This document shows, piece after piece, positions 1 through 7,241 of a stretch of DNA of 13,510 bases (the stretch's first letter is position 1; each line of letters opens with the position of its first letter). This DNA is from an uncultured Lachnospiraceae bacterium (lineage in GTDB: Bacteria; Bacillota; Clostridia; Lachnospirales; Lachnospiraceae), in contig CAMTBF010000039.1 of NCBI GenBank assembly GCA_947068385.1, positions 1-13,510 of the forward strand, read 5' to 3'. The notes beneath the pieces are model-generated. The model was not told the origin of the DNA. It made no database searches and saw only the letters and a program-made list of their open reading frames with translations. A program made the translations under genes and the position numbers.

Positions 1-1
1 A

Positions 2-1504
2 TTGTCCCTGCTGAAATGCCTCTTCGAGCTCTACAAGAGCAAGGTCTCCAACCGGTTCGTATACAACGGGGCCCAGAAGCTGTCCATGAAGATTTACGAG
101 CTGACGATTAAGGAGGATCTGACGGAGCACAACAAAAAGAGCGCCATGCAGGCCCTGAACATGGTCCGCAACGACACCACCAGCTGTATCCAGATCATCA
201 TGGACTACATCGGGATTCTGGTGAACGCCGTCACCATGGCGGGCTACGGGGTGATGCTGATCTATGTGTCCAAATGGATGGGAGTGGCCAGTTGCGCCGT
301 GTTGCTTGTGCTCATGGCCTTTGTGTTCGTCCGGATGCGGGCCCGGATGAAGGCCTACGGAGAGAAGTCTCGGGCCTGCTCCATCAAGGCCAATTCCCAG
401 ATCACCATCGCCTACGGCTCCTTCAAGGAGATGAAGATAGACGACCGTTCCGCCTTCGTCCTGGGGAAATACAGAGAGGCCAGCAGCGACTACGCCCAGG
501 TGCAGGGGGAATACAGATACAAGCTGAACAGCATCGCCGTCATCCTGCAGAATTCCATCATGGCGGCCATGTTCGTGATATTGGCGGTGATTCTCGTGTT
601 CGGCACGAACCTGGCCACGGTGCTGGCCCCCATGGTGGTGTACATCACGGCTCTGGTCAGGATGCTGCCCATGGCCTATACCATCCTGAGCGGGATGAAC
701 AATGTGGAGTTCGCCGGGAAGGCCTTTGAGGCCATCCGGGAGTGCATGGGGAAATATGCCGAGATTAAGGAGGAGGAGGGCCGCCTGGGGCAGCTGCGCC
801 AGAAGCGCCTGACCTTTGAGAAGGGGGTCAGCGTCAGGAACCTGACCTTTGGCTACAATGACAGGGTGAAGATATTCGAGGACGCCTCCATCGACATTCC
901 GGTGGGCTGTTCCATCGCCATCATCGGGGCTTCCGGGGCGGGGAAGACCACCTTCGTGGATCTCCTGCTGGGCCTTTTGAAGCCCCAGGGCGGCCATGTG
1001 TTCTTTGATGACTACGATATCGTAGAACAGAGGGATTCCCAGGGGCCCTGCAGGGCCAGCATGGGCGAGCTGGTGAGCTACATCCCCCAGACCGTGTACC
1101 TGAACGGGGAGACCGTGCAGAACAATGTGGCGTTTTTCGAGGACGAGAGGGAGATCGACGAGGCGAGGGTGGAGGAATGCCTGCGATGCGCCCAGATATG
1201 GGAGGACGTCCAGCGGATGCCGGAGGGGGTGCACACCCTGATCGGGGAGAACGGAACCGCCATTTCCGGAGGGCAGCGGCAGAGGATTGCTCTGGCCCGG
1301 GCGCTGTACAAGGACTTCGAGCTGCTGGTGATGGACGAGGCCACGGCGGCGCTGGACATGGAGACGGAGATGGCGGTCATCGACTCCATCCGCCAGATCA
1401 AGGAGAACAAGACCCTGATCATGGTGACCCACCACATGAGCCTGGCCAATGAGTGCGATGTGGTATATAAGATTGAGGACAGGAAAATCCTGCGGGTGAA
1501 ATAG
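2..1504 (+). CDS. ABC exporter, permease-ATPase fusion (5' partial)
   Basis: Half-transporter with the membrane domain fused to the nucleotide-binding domain; such proteins flip or export lipids, lipid-linked sugars or peptides. The first ~270 residues seen are the exporter membrane domain, with hydrophobic segments near residues 60-110 and 175-230. The ATPase follows: Walker A GASGAGKT at 309-316, signature SGGQ at 422-425, Walker B ending MDE at 444-446, and the H-loop histidine near 477. Family members are about 570-590 residues, so roughly 80 N-terminal residues (first helix and part of the second) lie outside the window; the first in-window codon is not a believable start. The gene ends in TAG. 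A glycosyltransferase gene follows 86 bp later without a visible terminator, so a glycan-precursor flippase or exporter role (PglK/MsbA-like) is plausible but inferred. A peptide or drug exporter cannot be excluded. Confidence 0.9.
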   Translation: MSLLKCLFELYKSKVSNRFVYNGAQKLSMKIYELTIKEDLTEHNKKSAMQALNMVRNDTTSCIQIIMDYIGILVNAVTMAGYGVMLIYVSKWMGVASCAVLLVLMAFVFVRMRARMKAYGEKSRACSIKANSQITIAYGSFKEMKIDDRSAFVLGKYREASSDYAQVQGEYRYKLNSIAVILQNSIMAAMFVILAVILVFGTNLATVLAPMVVYITALVRMLPMAYTILSGMNNVEFAGKAFEAIRECMGKYAEIKEEEGRLGQLRQKRLTFEKGVSVRNLTFGYNDRVKIFEDASIDIPVGCSIAIIGASGAGKTTFVDLLLGLLKPQGGHVFFDDYDIVEQRDSQGPCRASMGELVSYIPQTVYLNGETVQNNVAFFEDEREIDEARVEECLRCAQIWEDVQRMPEGVHTLIGENGTAISGGQRQRIALARALYKDFELLVMDEATAALDMETEMAVIDSIRQIKENKTLIMVTHHMSLANECDVVYKIEDRKILRVK

Positions 1505-1590
1505 GGTGCCGCGGGAAGTGTAAAGCGGAAAACAGGGCTTAAGGCATTCTGGAAATGGGATGAAATTGGATGGAAACGGGAGGAAGGAAC

Positions 1591-2607
1591 ATGGCTTCAG
1601 AGGAAAGCAGGTGGAAGGAGGGGCTGGTCTCCATCGTCACGCCGGTGTACAACGGGGAGGCGCATCTGGCGGGGATGCTGGACTCCGTGCTGGCCCAGAC
1701 CTATTCCCAGATAGAGATGATTCTTGCGGACGACGGCTCCGGGGATGCCACTTTACAGGTGGCGGAGAGCTATCGGGAAAGGTTCGCCGTCAGAGGCTAC
1801 GCCTACCGCATCGTGCAGGCGCCCCATAAGAACGCCTCGGCCGCCATCAACGCAGGGCTTCCCTATGTGACGGGGGAGTACCTGATCTGGCCCGACAGCG
1901 ACGATGTGCTGGAGCCGGAATCCGTGGCGAGAAGGGTGGCGTTCCTGGAAAGCCGCCCCCAGTACCAATGCGTCAGGTCCGTGTCCTATTATTTTGACGA
2001 AAGCACGGAAGAGCGTCTGGACAAGGCCGACGAGCAGAGAGGGGATCTGTCCAGAGAGGAGCTCTTCTGGGACATCCTGGAGTCCAGGACATTCGTCTGC
2101 TGCGGCTGCTACATGCTCAGGTCAGAGCCTTTTTTCCGCATCTATCCCGACCGCCATATCCCGGAGTATGACGTAGGGCAGAATTTCCAGATGCTGCTGC
2201 CCTTTGTATACCGGCATAAATGCCCTACCCTCCGGGAGGAGCTCTACGGCGTGGCGGTGAGGGCCGGGAGCCATTCCAGGACAGGGCTGAACCAGGCCCA
2301 GGAGGAGAAAAAATACGCCGACTATGAGAGCCTGGTGGACGATATCGCGGAAATCTGCGGTATGGAGGACGAGGCCTCGAGACGGCGCATCACGGCCTGG
2401 AAAGCAGCCCGCCGCTACCGGATCTCCCTGAAATACCATCGTTGGAGGGAGGCCCTGAAGGCCCTGGGCCAGCTGCGCCGCTGCGGGAGCTTACGCCTGG
2501 GGGACGCGCTGAAGGAGGTCATCTGGGCGTTTTTCGTCAACGCCTGGGTGGAGGAAAAGATTTATCCCCTCTACCGGAAGATATGCGCGGGAAAGAGGGA
2601 AAACTGA
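1591..2607 (+). CDS. Family 2 glycosyltransferase (GT-A fold)
   Basis: Transfers a sugar from a nucleotide-sugar donor to a growing glycan, probably at the inner face of the membrane. The N-terminal GT-A fold shows VSIVTPVYNG, the donor-binding ADDGS (D47-D48) and the metal-binding DXD-type motif D102-S-D-D105. The C-terminal half is basic and helical, without recognisable specificity motifs. I chose ATG 1591 because GGGAGGAAGG at 1578-1587 lies just ahead of it; an in-frame ATG at 1570 would add seven residues and has no ribosome site. The protein is 338 residues, within the normal GT2 range. It follows the ABC exporter gene in the same direction, probably in one operon. Donor and acceptor cannot be read from the sequence. 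Confidence 0.88.
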   Translation: MASEESRWKEGLVSIVTPVYNGEAHLAGMLDSVLAQTYSQIEMILADDGSGDATLQVAESYRERFAVRGYAYRIVQAPHKNASAAINAGLPYVTGEYLIWPDSDDVLEPESVARRVAFLESRPQYQCVRSVSYYFDESTEERLDKADEQRGDLSREELFWDILESRTFVCCGCYMLRSEPFFRIYPDRHIPEYDVGQNFQMLLPFVYRHKCPTLREELYGVAVRAGSHSRTGLNQAQEEKKYADYESLVDDIAEICGMEDEASRRRITAWKAARRYRISLKYHRWREALKALGQLRRCGSLRLGDALKEVIWAFFVNAWVEEKIYPLYRKICAGKREN

Positions 2608-2668
2608 CCTAGGGGCCGCTGCGTGCTGCCTCATGCCGCTGTGCACCCTGGAGAATCTCCCGGCAGCT

Positions 2669-3730
2669 TTACCTGCGCTCCAGCCAGGCATAGCTTACCC
2701 GGGAGATCAGGGCCGTGAGGAGATAACAGCGCAGCCAGAAGGCGCCTGCCAGAACCCTGCGGGGCAGGATGCCGGTGGAGAGATTGTACCGGAGCGCCTC
2801 CCTGTAGAGCGGATCGCGGCGCATCTTGCGGCAGAGTCCGCGGCTCTCCCGGTAGGGCCTGGGGCTCAAGGGGCTGAATATCTCCCGGATGAGCACATAG
2901 GTCAGGTTCTCCAGCGCATAGGAGCAGTAGTCCCGCTCCATCCCGGGTAACAGGCCATTTTTCTCCAGAGTCTCCCTGACGGCCCTCAGCAGCCTTGCAT
3001 GGTTCTCCCGCAGGCCCGGGTTGAAATGGTGGGAGGAGGAATCCCCATGGATGTCATAGAAGTAGACCGTCCGCGGGATGCAGGCGCAGGACTTCACATG
3101 AAGCTGATACTCCAGATTGAAGAGCAGATCCTCGCCAATCCGGATGTCCGTTGAAAAAGCAATGGAATACCGCTCTATGATGCTCCTTCTGTATGCCCTT
3201 GCACAGGGGGTGCGGAAATCCATGGCGGCGCACTGCCGTTCCGGCAGGGGCCGGGGCACCAGGATGCGGCTGATCAGCCCCCTTATCTCCTCGCCCCGGT
3301 AGAGGAGCGCTTTTTCCGCGGAGCCGCCAGTGCTTTGCCCGTCCCGGGAGGAAGAGGAAGCATGCAGGGCGAACCGGAACAGGATCATGTCCTGCTCCTC
3401 GCAGGCTGCCTCTGCCGTCAGGCTTAAATAATCATCGGTGATGAAGTCGTCCGAATCCAGGAACACGATCCATTCCCCCCGGGCCGCTTCCAGCCCCCGG
3501 TTCCTGGCGGCGGACACGCCCTGGTTTTCCTGGGAGATATAAATGACACGGTTGTCGGCTTCCGCGTATGCCCTGCAGATGTCCGGGCTGCGGTCCGTGG
3601 AGCCGTCGTTCACCAGTATGATCTCAAAATCGCTGTATGTGGAGCCCAGCACCGAATCGATGCAGCGGTGCAGGTAGGGTTGTGCGTCGTACACGGGAAT
3701 GATTACGGATATCAAGATTTGCGCCCTCAT
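2669..3730 (-). CDS. Family 2 glycosyltransferase, reverse strand
   Basis: A classical GT2 enzyme of 353 residues. It opens with ISVIIPVYDAQPYL, then VNDGSTD (41-46) for nucleotide-sugar binding, QENQGVSAARNRG (67-79) and the catalytic metal motif DSDD (92-95). The C-terminus (about 325-345) is hydrophobic and amphipathic, which suits membrane association. The reading frame stays open a further 337 codons upstream, but that part is antisense to the next glycosyltransferase and has no family features, so I start at the ATG immediately before ISVIIPVY. The ribosome site there is weak. The gene converges on the preceding glycosyltransferase (61 bp between the stop codons) and diverges from the following one, so it must have its own promoter, perhaps in the AT-rich spacer. 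The sugar is unknown. Confidence 0.87.
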   Translation of the reverse strand: MRAQILISVIIPVYDAQPYLHRCIDSVLGSTYSDFEIILVNDGSTDRSPDICRAYAEADNRVIYISQENQGVSAARNRGLEAARGEWIVFLDSDDFITDDYLSLTAEAACEEQDMILFRFALHASSSSRDGQSTGGSAEKALLYRGEEIRGLISRILVPRPLPERQCAAMDFRTPCARAYRRSIIERYSIAFSTDIRIGEDLLFNLEYQLHVKSCACIPRTVYFYDIHGDSSSHHFNPGLRENHARLLRAVRETLEKNGLLPGMERDYCSYALENLTYVLIREIFSPLSPRPYRESRGLCRKMRRDPLYREALRYNLSTGILPRRVLAGAFWLRCYLLTALISRVSYAWLERR

Positions 3731-3787
3731 TTCTGTATGGATTCTATTTGATTTTAATATAGTATATTTTAGGAGAAAAGGCAAGCT
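3731..3787. promoter_or_regulatory. AT-rich divergent spacer with possible promoters
   Basis: This 57-bp spacer is far more AT-rich than its surroundings and separates two divergent glycosyltransferase genes. On the minus strand TTGCCT (3784-3779), a 17-bp gap and TATATT (3761-3756) form a weak sigma-A-like promoter for the reverse gene. On the plus strand TATAGT (3758-3763) and TATATT (3763-3768) are possible -10 boxes, but no good -35 box is visible. AGGAG at 3771-3775 is the ribosome site of the plus-strand gene. The promoter role is inferred from layout and composition. Confidence 0.35.
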
Positions 3788-4789
3788 ATGTTCACGTTTG
3801 TAGTCACATGCTATAACCAGGCCCAGGTAGTCCTGCAGGCGCTGGAGAGCGTCAGATACCAGATCAGGGAATTTGGCCGGGGCCAGGCGTTCCAGCTGAT
3901 CGTCACGGACGACGGCTCCACGGACGGCAGCCCGGAGGCTGTCAGAGGATGGCTGGGGAGGAACGAAGGCCTGTTCGCGGAGGAAAGGCTTCTGTTCCGC
4001 AGGGAGAACGGCGGCATCTGCGTCAACTATGTGGAGGCCCTGAAATGCATAAAGGGGGAGCGCTTCATCGTGCTCAACGGCGACGACCTGCTGGCGCCCT
4101 ATGACGTCTTCGAGATTACCGACAGGCTGGACGAGGCGGACATCGTGTGCACCGCCTTCCTGAAATTCACCGGATTCGGCGATGTCATAAGGACTTACGG
4201 CACCTACCTGGAGGTGGCGCTGCAGAACTTCATCAGGGGAAGGACGCTGCACCGGGCCGTGCGGCTGGGCTGCCCGGTGATGGGCACCGCCGTGTACCGC
4301 AGGTCCCTGCTGTCGCAGGAGGTTCTGGATTTCATCCTGAAGTTCCGGACGGTCAACGACAGGGCATGCTTCCAGAAGATACTGGGAGAAAACGAAGACA
4401 TCCGCGTAGCCTATGTGAACCGCCCCTTCATCCTCTACCGTATCTCCGGCACCTCCATATCCAACTTCAACAGCCCCACCAGGCTCCTGCACAATCAAGA
4501 GGTGGCGCGTCTGTGCAGGGTGGAGCGGGAGAGGGAGAAGTCCGTGCTGTTCCGGTTCCTCCTGCTCTGGCAGGAGAAGTCCGCGTATTTCCGCACCAGC
4601 TCCAGCGGGTTCCTGCGGCTGTTCCGGTTCTTCTCCCCCTATTTCGCCATCATGTTCTGGCTGTGGCTGCGCCGTCACGGGGAAATCGTGAGGATGGAGC
4701 GGGAGCTGGTGGATTCCCACTGGGAGGAGTGCAGGGCCCACTGCAGGAGGATGGAGGCATGTGCCGGGGGCTCCCGGGCATCCCAGTGA
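3788..4789 (+). CDS. Family 2 glycosyltransferase
   Basis: A GT2 enzyme of 333 residues. The N-terminus FTFVVTCYNQAQ is followed by the donor site TDDGSTD (D41-D42) and a metal motif NGDD (N97-D100) in place of the commoner DSDD. A hydrophobic stretch near residues 281-296 (FSPYFAIMFWLWL), followed by basic residues, may anchor the C-terminus to the membrane. The ATG is preceded by AGGAGAAAAG at 3771-3780. It is the last gene of the glycan cluster: an intrinsic terminator begins about 10 bp after its stop. It diverges from the reverse-strand glycosyltransferase. The two are paralogues at fold level but not close duplicates. Donor and acceptor are unknown. Confidence 0.88.
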   Translation: MFTFVVTCYNQAQVVLQALESVRYQIREFGRGQAFQLIVTDDGSTDGSPEAVRGWLGRNEGLFAEERLLFRRENGGICVNYVEALKCIKGERFIVLNGDDLLAPYDVFEITDRLDEADIVCTAFLKFTGFGDVIRTYGTYLEVALQNFIRGRTLHRAVRLGCPVMGTAVYRRSLLSQEVLDFILKFRTVNDRACFQKILGENEDIRVAYVNRPFILYRISGTSISNFNSPTRLLHNQEVARLCRVEREREKSVLFRFLLLWQEKSAYFRTSSSGFLRLFRFFSPYFAIMFWLWLRRHGEIVRMERELVDSHWEECRAHCRRMEACAGGSRASQ

Positions 4790-4798
4790 GGATTTTTC

Positions 4799-4831
4799 GC
4801 GGTGGCCCTGCGGGTTTTCCGCCGTTTTTTT
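4799..4831 (+). terminator. Intrinsic terminator after the glycan cluster
   Basis: CGGTGG (4800-4805) pairs with CCGCCG (4819-4824) through one G-U pair, and a smaller alternative stem GCGG/CCGC lies inside. A run of seven T (4825-4831) follows directly. It sits right after the last glycosyltransferase and before a new promoter, as expected for a rho-independent terminator. Confidence 0.7.
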
Positions 4832-4859
4832 GCCCGGCCGCAGTTTCCGAAATTATGTC

Positions 4860-4888
4860 TTGTGGTGCAACGCAAAAAATGGTATACT
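4860..4888 (+). promoter_or_regulatory. Promoter of the pilZ-vanZ unit
   Basis: An extended -10 box, TGG followed by TATACT (4883-4888), lies 17 bp after a weak -35 box TTGTGG (4860-4865). It lies downstream of a terminator and about 55 bp before the PilZ gene start, so the two genes that follow probably form their own transcription unit. The poor -35 with a TGn extension is a recognised arrangement for sigma-A promoters. Confidence 0.55.
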
Positions 4889-4942
4889 TGACCTATAGAG
4901 CAGGTGGAGGCGATTTCACCGGACAAAGGAGAGGTGTGGCTT

Positions 4943-5275
4943 ATGGAACAGGATAGAAGAAGGACGAGAAGGACTGATCTGGAGTCCAAGCTGGTAATTA
5001 AGAGGCTGGACGGGAACACGGGACATGAGGTGACCATCCATATTTCAGACGTGTCAAAGACCGGCGTGGGCTTTGACTGCACGGAGGCGCTGCAGATCGG
5101 AGAGGTGTACGAGGCCTATCTGACCATCTGGACGAAGGAAGTGATACACGCTTTCCTGCAGATCGTGCGGATAGAGCTGAAGGGCGGCGGCTATGGCTAC
5201 GGAGCCATCTTCATCGGCATGCCGGAGATGGATTCCGCCAGGATAGAGGTATACCAGACGGTACATGGCGAATAA
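4943..5275 (+). CDS. PilZ-domain protein, predicted c-di-GMP effector
   Basis: A single-domain PilZ protein of 110 residues. Both c-di-GMP-binding motifs are present: the arginine motif R-R-R-T-R-R at 5-10 (RxxxR) and D36-x-S38-x-x-G41 (SDVSKTGVGF), with the expected beta-barrel strand pattern after them. Such proteins bind cyclic di-GMP and alter a partner protein; here the partner is unknown. ATG 4943 follows AAGGAGAGG at 4926-4934. A GTG at 4904 would add 13 residues but lacks a ribosome site and lies too close to the promoter. The stop overlaps the start of the VanZ-like gene, which suggests translational coupling and possibly joint action at the membrane. The c-di-GMP role rests on motif knowledge, not on direct evidence. 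Confidence 0.85.
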   Translation: MEQDRRRTRRTDLESKLVIKRLDGNTGHEVTIHISDVSKTGVGFDCTEALQIGEVYEAYLTIWTKEVIHAFLQIVRIELKGGGYGYGAIFIGMPEMDSARIEVYQTVHGE

Positions 5276-5816
5276 GATGAGACGGGAAGCCCTGCGCAGA
5301 TGGGCGGTGTCGGCCATAGCCGGGATATTGCTGGCAGCATTGTACGGCATCATCTTCCGGTTTTCCGCCCAGGATGCCGAGCAGTCCGGCTCTTTGAGCC
5401 AGCAGGTCTCCGCCAGATGCGTGGAAATCCTGGGTTCCCTGTCCGGCGCGGACTGGAGCGAGGCCAGGAGGGCCGGGCTGGCGGCGGCTTTCGAGCATCC
5501 CATCAGGAAGCTGGCCCATTTCTCGGAGTATGCGTGCATGGGGATTCTGGTGTATACGCTGTTGAGCCAATGGATGAAACGTGGGAGGGGGATGTACCTG
5601 CTGACTGTGGCATGGGTGTTCCTCTCCGCGGCCTGTGATGAGATTCACCAGTATTTCGTGCCGGGGCGCTGGGCTAGCCCCTGGGACGTGCTGCTGGATA
5701 CCTGCGGCGGCGCGTTCGGGATGCTGCTGTGCATCTGCGTGGCGGCCTTGTGGCGGAGGATCAGGGCGGGGAGAGGGGCGAAAGCCTCGATGGACCGTGC
5801 GGAGGAAGGTTCCTGA
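5265..5816 (+). CDS. VanZ-family integral membrane protein
   Basis: A 183-residue membrane protein with about four helices (near 13-31, 88-101, 110-124, 143-163). It has the VanZ-like signature blocks FSAQ (33-36), KLAHFSEYA (82-90), DEIHQYFVPGR (125-135) and DVLLDTCGG (141-149). VanZ of Tn1546 gives low-level teicoplanin resistance, but most chromosomal VanZ-like proteins have no established function, so this is not evidence of glycopeptide resistance. The start at 5265 lies within the last 11 bp of the PilZ gene. An ATG at 5277 would remove only four residues and is just after the PilZ stop, so it is a possible alternative. The C-terminal tail is short, basic and probably cytoplasmic. A terminator follows about 20 bp after the stop. 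Confidence 0.88.
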   Translation: MANKMRREALRRWAVSAIAGILLAALYGIIFRFSAQDAEQSGSLSQQVSARCVEILGSLSGADWSEARRAGLAAAFEHPIRKLAHFSEYACMGILVYTLLSQWMKRGRGMYLLTVAWVFLSAACDEIHQYFVPGRWASPWDVLLDTCGGAFGMLLCICVAALWRRIRAGRGAKASMDRAEEGS

Positions 5817-5834
5817 AGCATGGGGAAAAAGTCG

Positions 5835-5870
5835 AGAAGGCAAAAGCGGTGGGGCTTCTGCCTTCTTTTT
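5835..5870 (+). terminator. Intrinsic terminator after the VanZ-like gene
   Basis: GAAGGCAAAAGC (5836-5847) pairs with GCTTCTGCCTTC (5854-5865) with one A-C mismatch and a 6-base loop, and five T follow. It lies 19 bp past the VanZ-like stop. An A-rich run upstream lets the stem also serve the converging tyrA transcript, less convincingly. Confidence 0.75.
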
Positions 5871-5925
5871 ATGCATAGGCCCGCGAAATATGCCGCTAAG
5901 GTGGCGCAAGGGCCGCGCGGCGGGC

Positions 5926-5942
5926 AGGGGAAGCTTTCCCCT
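5926..5942. other. Perfect short hairpin downstream of tyrA
   Basis: AGGGGAA and TTCCCCT form a perfect 7-bp inverted repeat around three bases. It lies 45 bp beyond the tyrA stop codon. No T-run follows on either strand, so it is a weak terminator candidate and might instead protect the 3' end of the tyrA transcript. The rest of 5871-5986 shows nothing else recognisable. Confidence 0.3.
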
Positions 5943-5986
5943 ATTCGACTGCGCAGGAAGGCATGGCAGATCGCTGCGAGGGAAGG

Positions 5987-7087
5987 TCAGGCGCGGGTGC
6001 GCGGGGCATAGCCCTCCGCGGCGAGGAGGCCCGCCGCCTCCGCCAGGGCCCCTTCCCCGTAGAACTCCAGCTTCAGCACCCCGTCCTCGGATTCCCGGTT
6101 GTGGGTGATGCCGATGTTCTTGATGCTGATGTCATGCTCCGCCAGCAGGGTGACGATGCGGGCCAGGGCCCCGGTCTTGTCGTCGATGTCCACGCTGATG
6201 CCGTAGACGGGCTTGATCGGCCCGCTGGAGGCGCTGATGAAGGAATCCCGGTAGACGCGGGCGCTCTCGAACTGTCCGTAGAGGGAATCGCCTTTTTTGC
6301 CGTCTAATTGCTCACGAAATTCCGTTAGAGACTGGATATAGTCCGTCAGCAGCGAGGAGATATTGGAGCCGTTGGTCAGGCAGATCTGCTGCCACATGGC
6401 CGCGGAGGAGGAGGCGATCCTGGTGATGTCCTTGAAGCCCCCGGCAGCCACCATCTTCATGATGCCATCCTCGGAATCATGCTCCCGCACCAGGTTCACC
6501 AGAGACGCGGCGATGACATGGGGCAGATGGCTGATGGCCGCCGTGACATAATCATGCTTCCGGTAATCCAGCACCAGGGGGATCGCCCCCATTTTCGCCA
6601 CCAGCTCCCGATAGTCCTCCAGCTTCCGCGGGGGGACAGCGGCAGTGGGGGTCAGGATATAGTAAGCGTTCTCCAGCAGGGAAGACTTGGAGCTTGCGAA
6701 GCCCACGCGCTCGCTGCCTGCCATGGGATGCCCGCCGATGAAGCGGCTCTCCAGCCCGGCTTCCCGCACGGCTTCATGGATGGCGGTCTTCACGCTGCCC
6801 ACGTCGGTGAGCAGACAGTCCGGCTTCATGACGGACTTCACGGCGGCCAGGTTGGCATCGTTTTTCTGCACAGGGGCGCAAAGGAACAGATAGTCGCACC
6901 CGGCAAAGCTCTCATCGATGGCGTCGGCGATCACATCGGCCACGGCCTCCTCCTTTGCCAGGAGCAGCGCCTCCCTGTTGATGTCGTAGGCGACGATTTC
7001 CACATTCGGGACATATTTTTTCAGGGCCCTGGCGATGGATCCGCCGATCAGCCCCAGGCCGATAAAGCCGCAGGTTGTGTGAGACAT
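5987..7087 (-). CDS. tyrA: Prephenate dehydrogenase with C-terminal ACT domain
   Basis: Catalyses NAD-dependent oxidative decarboxylation of prephenate to 4-hydroxyphenylpyruvate, the committed step to tyrosine, in the cytoplasm. The 366-residue protein starts with the dinucleotide-binding GLGLIGGS (10-17). It continues with LTDVGSVK (93-100), the substrate-site GGHPMAGSE (118-126) and SHLPH (186-190), which carries the conserved catalytic histidine. An ACT domain runs from about 293 to the end (VDIDDKTGALARI), the usual seat of tyrosine feedback inhibition in Firmicute TyrA. I start at ATG 7087, preceded by GAGGG; an in-frame ATG at 7147 overlaps the promoter -10 box and would lie upstream of the transcript start. 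The gene stands alone, away from other aromatic genes, and diverges from the response regulator. Confidence 0.95.
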   Translation of the reverse strand: MSHTTCGFIGLGLIGGSIARALKKYVPNVEIVAYDINREALLLAKEEAVADVIADAIDESFAGCDYLFLCAPVQKNDANLAAVKSVMKPDCLLTDVGSVKTAIHEAVREAGLESRFIGGHPMAGSERVGFASSKSSLLENAYYILTPTAAVPPRKLEDYRELVAKMGAIPLVLDYRKHDYVTAAISHLPHVIAASLVNLVREHDSEDGIMKMVAAGGFKDITRIASSSAAMWQQICLTNGSNISSLLTDYIQSLTEFREQLDGKKGDSLYGQFESARVYRDSFISASSGPIKPVYGISVDIDDKTGALARIVTLLAEHDISIKNIGITHNRESEDGVLKLEFYGEGALAEAAGLLAAEGYAPRTRA

Positions 7088-7145
7088 GGCATTCCCTCGT
7101 TTCTCAGTGATTCTAGGTGATGGAAGAAGATTTCCTTCCTGTTCC

Positions 7146-7174
7146 ACTATAATAGTTTAAAGCGCGAAAGTCAA
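7146..7174 (-). promoter_or_regulatory. tyrA promoter
   Basis: On the minus strand TTGACT (7174-7169), a 17-bp spacer and TATAGT (7151-7146) differ from the sigma-A consensus at one base in each box. The predicted start near 7139 leaves a leader of about 50 bases. The leader shows no T-box specifier layout or attenuator that I can recognise. Confidence 0.75.
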
Positions 7175-7186
7175 CAGGAAAATCCA

Positions 7187-7214
7187 TTGCATCCGGGGAA
7201 ATCCATGCTATAAT
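7187..7214 (+). promoter_or_regulatory. Promoter of the LytTR regulator gene
   Basis: A perfect TATAAT (7209-7214) with a TGC extension lies 16 bp after TTGCAT (7187-7192). The predicted transcript starts about 20 bases before the regulator ATG. The promoter diverges from that of tyrA. Confidence 0.7.
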
Positions 7215-7241
7215 TGGTAAAAACAGGAACCGGGGGCACGC

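Noticed and set aside
3731..4741. N-terminal extension of about 337 codons on the reverse glycosyltransferase
   Set aside because: It is antisense to a well-supported glycosyltransferase, is rich in Pro, Gln and His without motifs, and the family N-terminus begins exactly at the internal ATG.
4147..4956. Plus-strand open frame of 269 codons overlapping the third glycosyltransferase
   Set aside because: It is out of frame with a clear GT2 gene, has repetitive Gly/Ala/Pro/Arg content, and crosses the terminator and promoter.
5265..5816. Glycopeptide resistance locus because of the VanZ-like protein
   Set aside because: No vanH, vanA, vanX or vanRS genes accompany it, and VanZ-like proteins are common in Firmicutes without resistance.
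5820..6011. Small plus-strand ORF after the VanZ-like gene
   Set aside because: It contains the terminator stem, has no ribosome site, and runs into the end of tyrA on the other strand.
7088..7138. Possible T-box or attenuator in the tyrA leader
   Set aside because: The leader is only about 50 bases and holds no terminator hairpin, T-box sequence or specifier loop that I can identify.
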